Below are positions 8,075 to 17,891 of a stretch of DNA of 64,000 nt, piece after piece (position 1 is the first letter of the stretch; each line of letters opens with the position of its first letter). Source of the stretch: RBG-16-34-14 sp963727535 (GTDB taxonomy: Bacteria; Bacteroidota; Ignavibacteria; Ignavibacteriales; Ignavibacteriaceae); assembly GCA_963727535.1 (NCBI GenBank), contig CAVSGR010000002.1:1-64000 (forward strand). The letters run 5' to 3'. The position numbers and the translations under genes are program-made. Under the pieces are notes generated by a model, which worked only from the letters and a program-made list of their open reading frames with translations, searched no databases and was not told where the DNA came from.

Positions 8075-9415
8075 TTAAAGAAGATTGCTGGCAAGTTCCG
8101 CCAGTTCAGATCTTTCACCTTTAATTAAGTTTATATGTGAGTAAAGTTTTTGTCCTTTAAAATGTTCTATAAGGAAAGAAAGTCCGTTCGACTGAGAATC
8201 TAAGTAAGGATGATCTATCTGGTAAATGTCTCCGGTAAAAACAATTTTGGCTCCTTCTCCCACTCTTGTTATTATCGTTTTAATCTCGTGTGGGGTTAGG
8301 TTTTGTGCTTCATCAACAATAAAGAAAATTCTTTGCAAACTTCTTCCTCGAATGTAAGACAAAGGCTCGATTACTAGCTTTTCGTCTTTTATCAAATTAT
8401 TAATTAACTGGTGCTGCTTATCTGTTTCGGAAAACTGATCCTGTATAACTCTTATATTATCCCACAATGGCTGCATATATGGTTCAATTTTACTTTGAAC
8501 ATCACCGGGAAGGAATCCAATATCTTTATTGCTCAATGGGACAATAGGACGAGCAATAAATATTTGCCTGTAAGATTTTCTGACGTGAAGTGCACTTGCC
8601 AGAGCGAGAAGAGTTTTTCCGGTTCCAGCTTTCCCGGTTAAAGAAACAAGCGGAATATCACTGTTTGTTAAAGCATCGGCGGCAAAGGTTTGTTCCGCAT
8701 TGCGTGGTTTAATACCATAAATATAATTCTTATCTATTTTCTTTATCGTCCCCATTTCTTTATCAAGGTATGCGAGAACCGACCTGTTAGCGCTTTTCAA
8801 TATAAAATATTTGTTGGGAACAGATTCCCCTTTCCATTTCTTGAGAACCGGCTTTGCAGGAATTTCGTAGGGGGACTGATATAATTTCTGAAGAAGATCA
8901 TCGTCAAAGCCCTCAATAATTTCTTTACCACTGTAAAGTTCCTCCACACTACCAATTCTGTCAGTTGTATAATCTTCCGAAAGAATCCCCAGGGCTTTTG
9001 CCTTCATACGCAGGTTTACATCTTTACTTACAAGAATAATTTTGGATTTACTTTTATTCTTTTTGCTCCATTCAAGTGCAACAGAAAGTATTCTGTTATC
9101 AGCATTATCTTCGCGAAAGATGTCTTTTATTTCAGGAAGCAATCCGCGTGTTAAAGCAACTCTAACTTTTCCTTTACCAGGACCTAAAGTAACTCCACCA
9201 TTAAAAATTGCAGTACCGGTTATTGAATCTAAAGTTCTTGCAAACTCTCGCGCGTTAAGATTTATTACCTGGCTTCCTCTTTTAAAATGATCCAGCTCTT
9301 CAATAACAGTCAGTGGAATTACAACATCGTTTTCCTGGAACTGATGAATAGACGATGCGTCATGCAAAATGACATTCGTATCCAGTATGAAAGATTTGGG
9401 GGTTTTGTTGCTCAT
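8075..9415 (-). CDS. PIN-PhoH fusion ATPase (YlaK/PhoH2 type)
   Basis: A 446-aa cytoplasmic protein with an N-terminal PIN nuclease domain (about 1-155; acidic residues D12, E40, D104/D107 and D132 near the expected active-site places) and a C-terminal PhoH ATPase domain (about 235-446) with Walker A GKAGTGKT (261-268), Walker B FFIVDEAQNL and an arginine-rich RGRSLQR. PIN-PhoH proteins (PhoH2) act as ATP-dependent RNA-unwinding ribonucleases in related bacteria. It is the first gene of a minus-strand run with the lipoprotein and membrane protein. Its promoter region is the 380-nt gap shared with carA. Confidence 0.93.
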   Translation of the reverse strand: MSNKTPKSFILDTNVILHDASSIHQFQENDVVIPLTVIEELDHFKRGSQVINLNAREFARTLDSITGTAIFNGGVTLGPGKGKVRVALTRGLLPEIKDIFREDNADNRILSVALEWSKKNKSKSKIILVSKDVNLRMKAKALGILSEDYTTDRIGSVEELYSGKEIIEGFDDDLLQKLYQSPYEIPAKPVLKKWKGESVPNKYFILKSANRSVLAYLDKEMGTIKKIDKNYIYGIKPRNAEQTFAADALTNSDIPLVSLTGKAGTGKTLLALASALHVRKSYRQIFIARPIVPLSNKDIGFLPGDVQSKIEPYMQPLWDNIRVIQDQFSETDKQHQLINNLIKDEKLVIEPLSYIRGRSLQRIFFIVDEAQNLTPHEIKTIITRVGEGAKIVFTGDIYQIDHPYLDSQSNGLSFLIEHFKGQKLYSHINLIKGERSELAELASNLL

Positions 9416-9619
9416 AAATTATTGATCGTATAGTTTGTTAAATAGTCGGAAAGATTTTTTGAAGACAAACAAGTTGAGATGAATAAATCTGTATAAAAAT
9501 TCAAATTTTTCTAATCTTATAAGAACGATAAATTTTATGCCTGATATATAACTCTTTCTAACAATAATTTAAAGTCACTTGAAGCATTTTAACATTTTTT
9601 AACAATTTAATATTCTAAA

Positions 9620-9650
9620 TTGAATCTATAAACCCAATGGATTATATTTG
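9620..9650 (+). promoter_or_regulatory. Putative carAB promoter (TTG-N20-TATATTTG)
   Basis: TATATTTG at 9643-9650 fits TAnnTTTG, with ATTG ending 20 nt upstream. A start around 9656 would give a leader of about 140 nt that contains the terminator hairpin at 9736-9763, as in attenuated operons. Confidence 0.45.
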
Positions 9651-9735
9651 TTGTCTAAAAGCGAAAAGAGTATTGCACAAAGAAAGAAATTCCTTACCAA
9701 AATTCGGCACAGGCATAAAACGAGTCTACACAATG

Positions 9736-9763
9736 TAGCCACTCCGAGAGTGGCTATTTTTTT
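9736..9763 (+). terminator. Intrinsic terminator/attenuator before carA
   Basis: TAGCCACTC (9736-9744), loop CGA, GAGTGGCTA (9748-9756), then seven T (9757-9763): a textbook rho-independent terminator. It lies 32 nt before the carA start in the sense direction and no gene ends just upstream on that strand, so it is best explained as an attenuator of carAB. A competing small hairpin CTACA-CAA-TGTAG (9726-9738) overlaps the first three bases of the stem. Confidence 0.7.
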
Positions 9764-9795
9764 GCGAGGACTAAAATCGAGAGAAAGTTTTTATA

Positions 9796-10872
9796 ATGGA
9801 TGACAAAAAGAAAATTGCACGACTTATACTTGAAGACGGAACTACATTTAACGGCTACAGTTTCGCGCATGATGGAAATACAAACGGTGAGGTCGTGTTC
9901 AATACAGGAATGGTTGGTTACCCGGAAACACTGACTGATCCTTCTTACAGGGGACAAATTCTTGTTTGTACTTATCCGCTAATCGGCAATTACGGAATTC
10001 CTAACGATGAAAGAGTAAACGGAGTTTATAAAAATTTTGAATCCGAAGAAATTCATATCAGGGCATTAATTGTCTCAGATTATTCTTTTGAATACTCTCA
10101 TTGGAGTGCAACCAAATCACTAGGAGATTGGCTGAAAGAAAATAAAATACCCGGGATTTACGGCATCGATACAAGAATGCTAACAAGAAAACTCCGTGAT
10201 AAAGGAACTATGCTTGGAAAAATTATTATTGATGAGAATTCTGAAATCGATTTTGATGATCCTAATGCAAAAGATCTTGTGAGTGAAGTAAGTATAAAAA
10301 AACCAGTCGAATATAAAGCAGGTAAGAAAAAAATTGTCCTGGTCGATTGTGGAACTAAGAATAATATAATCCAGGCTTTTTTAGGAAGAGATATTACAGT
10401 AAAAAGAGTTCCATATAATTACGATTTTGCAGAAGAAGATTGTGACGGTATTCTTTTATCAAACGGACCCGGCGATCCGAAGATCAATAAAAAGACTATT
10501 GAGAATGCGAGTAAGGCAATGGGAAAAAATATGCCGATACTTGGAATTTGTCTTGGTTCGCAAATATTAGCTCTTGCCGCTGGGGCAGATACTTACAAGC
10601 TTAAATATGGTCACCGCGGACACAATCAACCTTGCAATGAAATGGGTACAATGCGGTGCTATATAACATCGCAAAATCATGGTTACGCTGTTAACGCAGA
10701 TACTCTTCCCGAAGACTGGAGACAATGGTTTGTGAACGATAATGACGGAACAAACGAAGGGTTATTTCATATTTCAAAACCTTTTTTTGCTGCGCAGTTT
10801 CACCCGGAAGCTTCACCGGGACCGGATGACACAGAGTTTATCTTTGATATGTTTGTAAGAGCAATAAAATAA
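9796..10872 (+). CDS. carA: Carbamoyl-phosphate synthase small subunit
   Basis: 358 aa, normal CarA length. The N-terminal CPSase_sm domain (ARLILEDGTTFNGYSFAH, PSYRGQILVCTYPLIGNYGI) is followed by a class I glutamine amidotransferase domain with nucleophile Cys in LGICLGSQ (about 250) and the His-Glu pair in QFHPEASPGP. It hydrolyses glutamine and passes ammonia to CarB for carbamoyl phosphate, precursor of arginine and pyrimidines. GICLGSQ has Ser where E. coli has His, but that position is variable. carB starts 30 nt downstream. Expression is likely controlled by the leader terminator. Confidence 0.97.
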   Translation: MDDKKKIARLILEDGTTFNGYSFAHDGNTNGEVVFNTGMVGYPETLTDPSYRGQILVCTYPLIGNYGIPNDERVNGVYKNFESEEIHIRALIVSDYSFEYSHWSATKSLGDWLKENKIPGIYGIDTRMLTRKLRDKGTMLGKIIIDENSEIDFDDPNAKDLVSEVSIKKPVEYKAGKKKIVLVDCGTKNNIIQAFLGRDITVKRVPYNYDFAEEDCDGILLSNGPGDPKINKKTIENASKAMGKNMPILGICLGSQILALAAGADTYKLKYGHRGHNQPCNEMGTMRCYITSQNHGYAVNADTLPEDWRQWFVNDNDGTNEGLFHISKPFFAAQFHPEASPGPDDTEFIFDMFVRAIK

Positions 10873-10902
10873 TTTGAATGAAGAAGGATTTGTAAAAATA
10901 TT

Positions 10903-13900
10903 ATGATGATAAAAACCACGAAACCTAAGAAAGTTCTCATCCTTGGTTCAGGAGCTTTGCAGATTGGACAAGCAGGGGAATTTGATTACTCCGGAAGCCA
11001 GGCAATTAAAGCACTAAAGGAAGATGGCATCACTTCGATTTTAATTAACCCGAACATTGCTACGATACAAACCTCTGCTGATTTCGCAGACAAAGTATAT
11101 TTCCTTCCCATTAAAACCGAGTTTGTAGAAAAAGTAATTAAGAAAGAAGAACCCGACAGCATACTTCTTCAGTTTGGGGGACAAACGGCTTTAAATGTTG
11201 GCGTTGAACTTTACGAAAAGGGATTGTTAGAAAAATATAACATTAGAGTTTTAGGCACATCGGTAGAAGCTATTCAAAATACAGAAGACAGATTACTGTT
11301 CGGCAACAAATGTTCTGAAATAAATTTAAAAGTTGCAATAAGTGAGACCGCAACAAATGTAGATGAAGCAGTTGCTGCCGCGGACAAAATCGGGTACCCG
11401 GTTATGGTAAGAATTGCTTATGCACTCGGAGGTTTGGGTTCTGGAATTGTAACAAGAAAAGAAGAGCTTGTCGAAAAGGCAAGAAGAGCTTTTTCATTTA
11501 CAAAACAAATTCTTATTGAAGAATCGCTTCATGGCTGGAAAGAAGTTGAATATGAAATTGTAAGAGACAAATACAATAATTGTATAACCATCTGTTCGAT
11601 GGAAAATATAGACCCGATGGGAATCCACACAGGCGACAGTGTTGTAATTGCTCCTGTTCAAACATTATCTGCAAAAGAAAATTTTAAACTTAGATCAATC
11701 GGAATAAAGTTAATACGGCATCTTGGTGTAATTGGAGAATGTAACATTCAATATGCCCTCGATCCAAATTCAGATGACTACAGAATAATAGAAGTAAATG
11801 CAAGATTAAGCAGAAGCTCGGCTCTTGCATCAAAAGCTACAGGATACCCGCTTGCATTTATCGCAACAAAGTTAGCCTTGGGATATGCGCTCAATGAAGT
11901 TGAAAATATAATTACAAAAGAAACGTCAGCTTGTTTTGAACCTGCGCTCGACTATGTTGCATTGAAGTTCCCAAGATGGGATCTTCAGAAGTTTCAACAG
12001 GTCAGCACACAGCTTGGCACTGAGATGAAATCGGTCGGCGAAGTTATGTCTCTTGGTAGAAGTTTTGAAGAAGTTCTGCAAAAAGCTATTAGGATGTTAG
12101 ATGTTGGTGCAAAAGGTTTTGTATGCAACGATCTCGAGTTTAAAAATTTAGATAAAGAATTATCAGAACCAACAGATAAAAGAATTTTTGCTATTGCAAA
12201 AGCACTTCAATCCGGATATTCTGTAGAAAAAATATTTGAGCTGACAAAAATCACCAGGTGGTTCATCTATAAGATGAAAAACATCATTGAAACCGAAAAG
12301 AAGCTCAAGGAATTAAAACCGGATGGAATTACTGAAGAGATAATGAGAGAAGCTAAAGCAAATGGTTTTTCGGATTTACAGATTGCCATGCTTACAGGTT
12401 CGGAAGAATTGGCAATAAGAAAACTTAGAAAAGATTTGAATGTTCTTCCCATAGTTAAACAGATTGATACACTGGCTGCTGAGTTTCCGGCACAAACAAA
12501 TTATTTATACCTTACTTACCACGGAGTTGAAAATGATATACCGTTAGGTGAAGAAGGACAAATAGTAGTGCTTGGCGGAGGACCTTACAGAATCGGTTCT
12601 TCTGTTGAATTTGACTGGTGTTGTGTAAATGCAGTTATGGCTATAAACAAAGCCGGGTATAAATCCATAATGATTAACTGCAACCCTGAAACCGTAAGCA
12701 CTGACTATGATATTTGCGACAAGTTATACTTTGAACAATTAACTTTTGAAAGAGTTCTCGACATTTATGAATTAGAAAACCCGGAGGGAATCATTGTCTC
12801 AATGGGTGGACAAACTCCAAATAATCTTGCAATAAAACTCCATAACTACGGTGCTAAAATTTTGGGGACCTCACCGAATCAAATTGACAATGCAGAAAAC
12901 AGGAACAAGTTCTCACAGATACTCGATAGAATTGAAGTTGACCAACCGGAGTGGAGAGAATTAACAAGCATTCAGGAAGCGAAATCGTTTGCCAAAAGAG
13001 TAAAATATCCTGTTCTGATCAGACCGAGCTATGTTCTTAGCGGTGCAGCAATGAGCATTGTATTAACTGAAGATGAACTTGAAGAATATTTACAAAAGGC
13101 TACTGATCTGAATCCCGAACACCCTGTTGTTATAAGCAAGTTCATTACAGATGCAAAAGAAATTGAAGTGGATGCTGTCGCCGATCACGGAAATTTATTC
13201 TGCTATGCAATCGCCGAGCATGTTGAAAATGCAGGAGTTCATTCAGGCGATGCTACAATAGTTCTTCCACCTCAGCGAACATATCTTGAAACAATGAGAA
13301 GAGTTAAGATAATCACTAAAGAAATTGCAAAAGCTCTTGAGATTACAGGACCTTTCAACATTCAATTTATTGCAAAAGATAATGATGTAAAGGTAATTGA
13401 ATGTAACCTGAGAGCTTCGAGAAGTTTTCCTTTCGTTTCTAAAACTCTTAAGATTAATTTTATTGAGATTGCAACCAAGCTGATGCTTGGCGAAAAAGTT
13501 CCGAAAATAGATAAATCCTCTTTTGACGTTGATTATGTCGGAGTAAAAGCTTCGCAGTTTTCATTTACAAGATTAAAGGGCTCCGATCCTGTAACCGGTG
13601 TGGAGATGTCTTCAACAGGAGAAGTTGCTTGCCTTGGTGATGATTTTAACGAAGCTTTTCTTAAAAGTTTGATGTCAACCGGTTATCGAATTCCTAAAAA
13701 AGCAATAATGCTCTCTACGGGAGTTTTAAAAAGCAAAGCAGAGTTAATAGAAGAATTACACTTTCTGAAAAAATTAGGTTTAAAGTTTTATGGAACAGAA
13801 AGAACTGCAAACTTCTATAAGCAAAACGGGATTGATGTTGATATCCTTTACCGTTCTTTTGAAAAGAAAGAACCGGCAATCTTAACTTATATGTCTGAAG

Positions 13901-14100
13901 GTAAAATTGATCTCGTGATTAATATTCCTAAAACATCTGAAAGAGTTGAACTGGATGATGATTATTTAATCCGGCGGAAAGCAATCGATTTGAACATTTC
14001 TCTCTTTACAAATGTACAGTTTGCAAAAAGATTCTTCAAAGCTTTAAAGCATTATAACGAAGATACACTTACTGTTAAAAGCTGGGATGAGTACAGTTAA
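10903..14100 (+). CDS. carB: Carbamoyl-phosphate synthase large subunit
   Basis: 1065 aa, full length. Two homologous ATP-grasp halves are visible: the first begins KVLILGSGALQIGQAGEFDYSG, the second around residue 545 with QIVVLGGGPYRIGSSVEFDWC. Both have the pre-ATP-grasp and ATP-grasp motifs (GGQTALNVG and GGQTPNNLA). The C-terminal ~140 residues form the allosteric MGS-like domain. The complex uses bicarbonate, two ATP and ammonia from CarA. The reading frame is intact over 3.2 kb, in contrast to several neighbours with indels. The next gene is convergent, 40 nt away. Confidence 0.98.
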   Translation: MMIKTTKPKKVLILGSGALQIGQAGEFDYSGSQAIKALKEDGITSILINPNIATIQTSADFADKVYFLPIKTEFVEKVIKKEEPDSILLQFGGQTALNVGVELYEKGLLEKYNIRVLGTSVEAIQNTEDRLLFGNKCSEINLKVAISETATNVDEAVAAADKIGYPVMVRIAYALGGLGSGIVTRKEELVEKARRAFSFTKQILIEESLHGWKEVEYEIVRDKYNNCITICSMENIDPMGIHTGDSVVIAPVQTLSAKENFKLRSIGIKLIRHLGVIGECNIQYALDPNSDDYRIIEVNARLSRSSALASKATGYPLAFIATKLALGYALNEVENIITKETSACFEPALDYVALKFPRWDLQKFQQVSTQLGTEMKSVGEVMSLGRSFEEVLQKAIRMLDVGAKGFVCNDLEFKNLDKELSEPTDKRIFAIAKALQSGYSVEKIFELTKITRWFIYKMKNIIETEKKLKELKPDGITEEIMREAKANGFSDLQIAMLTGSEELAIRKLRKDLNVLPIVKQIDTLAAEFPAQTNYLYLTYHGVENDIPLGEEGQIVVLGGGPYRIGSSVEFDWCCVNAVMAINKAGYKSIMINCNPETVSTDYDICDKLYFEQLTFERVLDIYELENPEGIIVSMGGQTPNNLAIKLHNYGAKILGTSPNQIDNAENRNKFSQILDRIEVDQPEWRELTSIQEAKSFAKRVKYPVLIRPSYVLSGAAMSIVLTEDELEEYLQKATDLNPEHPVVISKFITDAKEIEVDAVADHGNLFCYAIAEHVENAGVHSGDATIVLPPQRTYLETMRRVKIITKEIAKALEITGPFNIQFIAKDNDVKVIECNLRASRSFPFVSKTLKINFIEIATKLMLGEKVPKIDKSSFDVDYVGVKASQFSFTRLKGSDPVTGVEMSSTGEVACLGDDFNEAFLKSLMSTGYRIPKKAIMLSTGVLKSKAELIEELHFLKKLGLKFYGTERTANFYKQNGIDVDILYRSFEKKEPAILTYMSEGKIDLVINIPKTSERVELDDDYLIRRKAIDLNISLFTNVQFAKRFFKALKHYNEDTLTVKSWDEYS

Positions 14101-14140
14101 TATCTCAAATTTCAAATCTCAAAAATCAAATCTGTAAAAT

Positions 14141-15049
14141 CTAAATTGATTTAAGAGCCTTTTTCTTATTTATATAGATATTAGTTATCCAGAAAATTAA
14201 AACAAACAATAATCCTAAATAAGAAGTTCCATCTCTGAAAAACGGTGAGTGTACGTGATATTCAATTACTTCAGCCGTGTGTTCATCTATAAATTTTGCG
14301 CGGATTGATAATGTCTCTTTACTTTTCAAATCAATGCCTTTAAGTTTTATATCTTCTCCCGTAAAAGTATTTATCATTCTAGTTCGGTTTTCAAATCTGT
14401 AAGCTCCCCTGTCGATTTCAAAATATTTACCAGGTCTTTCTTTAACATTTCTAAGTGTCTTTACATAATGATTATTCGCATCAAACGGTTGATTAAGAAT
14501 AAATAATGGGACAAGCATATAAACAATAAATACTGCTGCAAAAAGACACCATCTCTTGAAATTTTTAAGCTCAAGATTTAAGGTAGCGGAAACACCTTTT
14601 TTGAAAGTAGCAAGGAAATAAAATAATCCGAAAAATGTAATTAAATAAGTTGGAAGACTTTCCGGCCAGAAAAGATCGAAGTTAAGCAAGTTCCAGTTAA
14701 AAGGAGCAAATAGCTGCGCACCGTTTGCCCATTTCTTTTGAAGTGAATCAAGAAGTAAATGAATCAAGCTGCCAAAAGCCAGAATCAAAAATGTTTTTAG
14801 AAAATCTTTTGATAATGAAGCAATCGCTAAACTAAAAATAAAGCAAAATAATAATGTTGACTGAACTATAACATACAAACGCAAATCATACGGACTGACT
14901 TGCGGAAAAAAAATGTGAGCGGTGCGCTGCAAAATCCATGGCACATCAGGAATTATACAGGCAAGATAAATCCATTTAAGATCAGCTTTGGTTATAACTG
15001 CTCTTGTTGTTGCGCCTCCGATACCAAGATGAGCTAAAGTATTTGGCAT
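14141..15049 (-). CDS. YdjM/DUF457-like membrane-bound metal-dependent hydrolase
   Basis: 302 aa with about five to six membrane segments. It starts MPNTLAHLGIGG, has IIPDVPWILQR and a HLLLDSLQKKWANG segment, the His/Asp signatures of the YdjM-like (DUF457, phospholipase C/P1-nuclease-fold) hydrolases. A soluble periplasmic-looking region (about 195-280) lies between the last membrane segments. Relatives are uncharacterised; some are SOS-regulated. It follows the ferredoxin gene on the same strand by 41 nt. Confidence 0.7.
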   Translation of the reverse strand: MPNTLAHLGIGGATTRAVITKADLKWIYLACIIPDVPWILQRTAHIFFPQVSPYDLRLYVIVQSTLLFCFIFSLAIASLSKDFLKTFLILAFGSLIHLLLDSLQKKWANGAQLFAPFNWNLLNFDLFWPESLPTYLITFFGLFYFLATFKKGVSATLNLELKNFKRWCLFAAVFIVYMLVPLFILNQPFDANNHYVKTLRNVKERPGKYFEIDRGAYRFENRTRMINTFTGEDIKLKGIDLKSKETLSIRAKFIDEHTAEVIEYHVHSPFFRDGTSYLGLLFVLIFWITNIYINKKKALKSI

Positions 15050-15090
15050 TTATATAATTTTATAATTCGTTGTAAGGAATTTTGGGAAAG

Positions 15091-15336
15091 CTACGGTACA
15101 ATCTGATCTCCTTCTTTATCAACAACATAAAGAGCATTAACAGGACAAACAGAACAGGATTCAACCAAGATTTCTTTTTCAATATCAGGCGTGTTTACCT
15201 TAAATGAACATATCTTTCCATTATCAAGCTCAAAAACATCAGGTGCAACTCGAATACAGTTGGCAGTTCCTATACAGGTTGTTCTATCAATTTTAATTGT
15301 AAATCCGGAAATATTTCTTTCGGGGAAATCGTCCAT
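15091..15336 (-). CDS. Small [3Fe-4S]-type ferredoxin
   Basis: Start chosen at ATG 15336 because AAAGGAAATTAATT gives a ribosome site; an ATG 30 nt upstream (15366) is possible, directly after the transporter stop. The protein reads IDRTTCIGTANCIRVAPDVFEL then ESCSVCPVNAL. Compared with [4Fe-4S] CxxCxxC ferredoxins the second Cys is Thr and the fourth-type Cys after CIRV is Ala, leaving C-x5-C plus a later CP. This pattern is that of single-cluster [3Fe-4S] ferredoxins of the P450-partner kind. It carries one electron in the cytoplasm; the partner is unknown and no P450 is in the window. Confidence 0.85.
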   Translation of the reverse strand: MDDFPERNISGFTIKIDRTTCIGTANCIRVAPDVFELDNGKICSFKVNTPDIEKEILVESCSVCPVNALYVVDKEGDQIVP

Positions 15337-15366
15337 AATTAATTTCCTTTTGTTAAGATTAGTCAT

Positions 15367-16310
15367 TTAAATTAAACCATTTTGCTTTAATATAAAGAAC
15401 CCGATTGTAATTGTAACAATAGAAGCAAGAGTAGTCAACAAGAGAATATTGCCGGCAAGCCTGCTATTCACTCCCATTGCCTCAGCCATAATAAAGCTTG
15501 CGATGGCAGTTGGACACGCAAAAAGGATGAAAATAATTCCAAGATCATTCCCTGTAAAACCAAAAGCATATGCCGCAAAAGTTGCTGCAGCAGGAATGAT
15601 AACAAGTTTGAGCAAAGTTGAAATTATTGTAAGCAAATGATTTTTTGTAATGTCTTTAAAGCTGAGAAATCCGCCTATGCCAAGCAGTGCAAGAGGCAAA
15701 GCTAGTTCGGCAAGATAAGTTCCCGTTTTAAGAAGGACATCGGGAAGCTCTATTTTGAAGTACCAAAAAACCATTGCTGAAACCACGGCAATAATTAGTG
15801 GATTCTTTAGAATTTCAAGAAGAATTTTTTTATAGTCTGCCCGTTTTTCTTTTTTAAAGGAACTGTTAATGCTATAACAGATAAAACATTATAAAGCGGA
15901 ATTGTAAAAGCAAGAATAAGAGAAGCCTTTCCAAGACTTTCTGTTCCATAAAAATTAACTATGATCGCGAGACCTATGATTGCATAATTCCCCCTGAAAC
16001 TGCCCTGAATAAAAGCTGCCTTATCTTTTCCATCTTTGGTCAAGAAACCTGAAACAATCCAGGCTAATGAAAAGGCAACAAGAGTTCCCGCATAAACAAA
16101 AATGATTGCGCCTGCATCGAATATCTTACCGATATCGACACTTATAATCTCAATAAAAATTAAAGCAGGAAGTGAAATTGTAAAGACTATCTTTGAGGAA
16201 AGCGTAACGAAATTATCATTTATCATTCCCAGTTTTTTTAATAAGTAGCCGAGAGCAACTATGAGAAATACTGGGGCAACAAGACCGATTGAAAAGATTA
16301 AATTCTGCAC
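15367..16310 (-). pseudogene. AEC-family (auxin efflux carrier) transporter, frameshifted
   Basis: Two adjacent frames form one ~313-aa AEC permease. The N-terminal part (16310 to 15807, MQNLIFSIGLVAPVFLIVALGYLLKKLG) ends prematurely after VPLKKKNGQTIKK. The next frame continues ADYKKILLEILKNPLIIAVVSAMVFWYFKIELP through 15367, the usual second half. One base is missing in the A runs near 15840-15856. About ten hydrophobic segments are spread over both parts. The family exports auxin-like acids, malate and other anions. As nothing else is degraded, an indel sequencing error is the simpler reading. Confidence 0.85.
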
Positions 16311-16395
16311 ACACTAATATAATTCAGGATTGTTGATTTTGGAATTGCAATTAATAGAAAAGAGGACAAATAGTTAAAAGACAGAGTAATCAAAG

Positions 16396-17889
16396 TTATA
16401 GTTCGAACACAGACCAATCTTTAAAAGCTTTTTTCTCCTTTAGAAAGGGATTGTTCAATGCTTTGCTTTTCAAATCTTTACTCTTTAACAAAACATACTC
16501 AATATGTTTGTTTGAAAGTCCTTCGAAACTAATCTTACGATCTTTATTTATGATTTCATTCTCTTTTACTTTGGGATTGGAATCGGAGTTTAGCACAAAC
16601 ATTTCAGGTTTGTTTGAAGCAATCATAACATTTAAATAAGACCAGTCCGGAACCTCAATTAATATTTTACTTTTTTCATTTACTATTAGATTTTTTTCCA
16701 CATATCTTCCTGTTCTTAGATCTTCTCTTGTAAAAGCATCAATTCCCATCAAACGGTAAATGTGAAATGAATAATAAATCAATAAAGTGATAAGCAACAA
16801 AGGTATTTTAACTTTTTGTAATTTTTTCAAATATTTTATTTCAAATGATCCGATATTTTTTATGAAGTGAGCCGTGAACGGAATTAGAAGTATGTTCCAA
16901 AGTTCAGGCACGCGCCAGATATTGTGAGTTGGAATTCCAATTCCTAAGAATGAAAGTAATACAAGCGGAATAAAAGGCAGAAGTATAAAACTAAACCATC
17001 TTCTTATAAGACTTTCCCTTACAAAGAAATAACCTAAAGAAATCACACCGGGAAAACAAAAATAAATCAGGTTGTGATGGATAAATCTGAACAGGTAATT
17101 ATTCTTTAATATTGTAAAGAAAGATATTCCTTGTGCATTCTCATATCCCCTGCTTGCATCATTAAAAAACTGCAATGGATTGCCCGAAGTATTTGCCTGG
17201 AATAAAAACCAGTAAAGAGGGAAAGCTAATCCAACTAAAGTTATGAGCAATATATTTGCAAAACTTATTTCTTTTACTTTTAGTTTTTTAAATATTATCA
17301 AAATAATAACAAGAGACGCAGAAAAGAACCAGCCTTCATATCTTACAGAAGAAGAAATCGCAAAAGCCACTGCGGACAAAATAAGATGATGATCCCACGC
17401 AGATCTTAGCCACATTGTAAATAGTGCAATGCCGGAGAAAATAAAAAAGTAATACATCGATTCGGAAAGAGGAACCGCACTTAGAATCACTCTTGTTGGA
17501 AAGAATAAAGCAAGGAGTGCAGATAAAAGCGTTATGTATCGATCTTTAAATAATTGATGAGAGAGCCAGATAAAAGAAACGAAAGACAAAACACTGAAGA
17601 AACTACAAATTATTCTTGGCGTCCAGAATAGATCAGGAATAATTTTTATTCCATAGCCGACGACAACTGTGTAAAAAGGAAGCCACGTTGGAGTTACTTT
17701 GTAGCCCCCGTGAAGCCATTGATAAGCAAGTAAAGTTCTTCCGCTTTCATCAGCGGAGATAGAATAAAATCCGGATAAATAAAGTAAGGAATTTAACAGA
17801 ACTGAAATGAAAATTAATAAAAGTATAACCAGAAAGAATTTTTTCTTATCATTTATTACAGCATTAAAAATCCCGGATTTATTTTCCAT
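16396..17889 (-). CDS. Membrane glycosyltransferase, GT39/ArnT-like
   Basis: About 497 aa with 11-12 membrane segments and a C-terminal periplasmic region. An Asp-Glu pair (SADESGR, about 48-54) sits in the first loop, as in dolichyl-phosphate-mannose and lipid A 4-amino-arabinose transferases, which use polyprenyl-phosphate sugars at the membrane. WTPRIICSFFSVLSF and RVILSAVPLSESMYYFF are typical of the family. I chose ATG 17889; a TTG two codons upstream would overlap the ompA stop by 4 nt. It follows the OmpA-like gene and is probably co-translated. Acceptor unknown. Confidence 0.82.
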   Translation of the reverse strand: MENKSGIFNAVINDKKKFFLVILLLIFISVLLNSLLYLSGFYSISADESGRTLLAYQWLHGGYKVTPTWLPFYTVVVGYGIKIIPDLFWTPRIICSFFSVLSFVSFIWLSHQLFKDRYITLLSALLALFFPTRVILSAVPLSESMYYFFIFSGIALFTMWLRSAWDHHLILSAVAFAISSSVRYEGWFFSASLVIILIIFKKLKVKEISFANILLITLVGLAFPLYWFLFQANTSGNPLQFFNDASRGYENAQGISFFTILKNNYLFRFIHHNLIYFCFPGVISLGYFFVRESLIRRWFSFILLPFIPLVLLSFLGIGIPTHNIWRVPELWNILLIPFTAHFIKNIGSFEIKYLKKLQKVKIPLLLITLLIYYSFHIYRLMGIDAFTREDLRTGRYVEKNLIVNEKSKILIEVPDWSYLNVMIASNKPEMFVLNSDSNPKVKENEIINKDRKISFEGLSNKHIEYVLLKSKDLKSKALNNPFLKEKKAFKDWSVFEL

Positions 17890-17891
17890 AC

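Larger units (their letters stand above)
9416..9795. other. Divergent intergenic region with the carA leader
   Basis: The gap separates phoH-like (minus) from carA (plus). It contains a promoter-like pair (TTG at 9620-9622 and TATATTTG at 9643-9650), a 33-codon open frame at 9637-9738 and an intrinsic terminator at 9736-9763 placed 32 nt before carA. No other gene or RNA was recognised. Confidence 0.5.

Noticed and set aside
10540..10570. GICLGSQ in CarA, Ser instead of the E. coli His
   Set aside because: The nucleophile Cys, and the His-Glu pair downstream, are intact; this position is not catalytic, so the change is not meaningful.
12267..12452. Minus-strand frame inside carB
   Set aside because: Overlaps a fully conserved carB segment; shadow of the coding strand.
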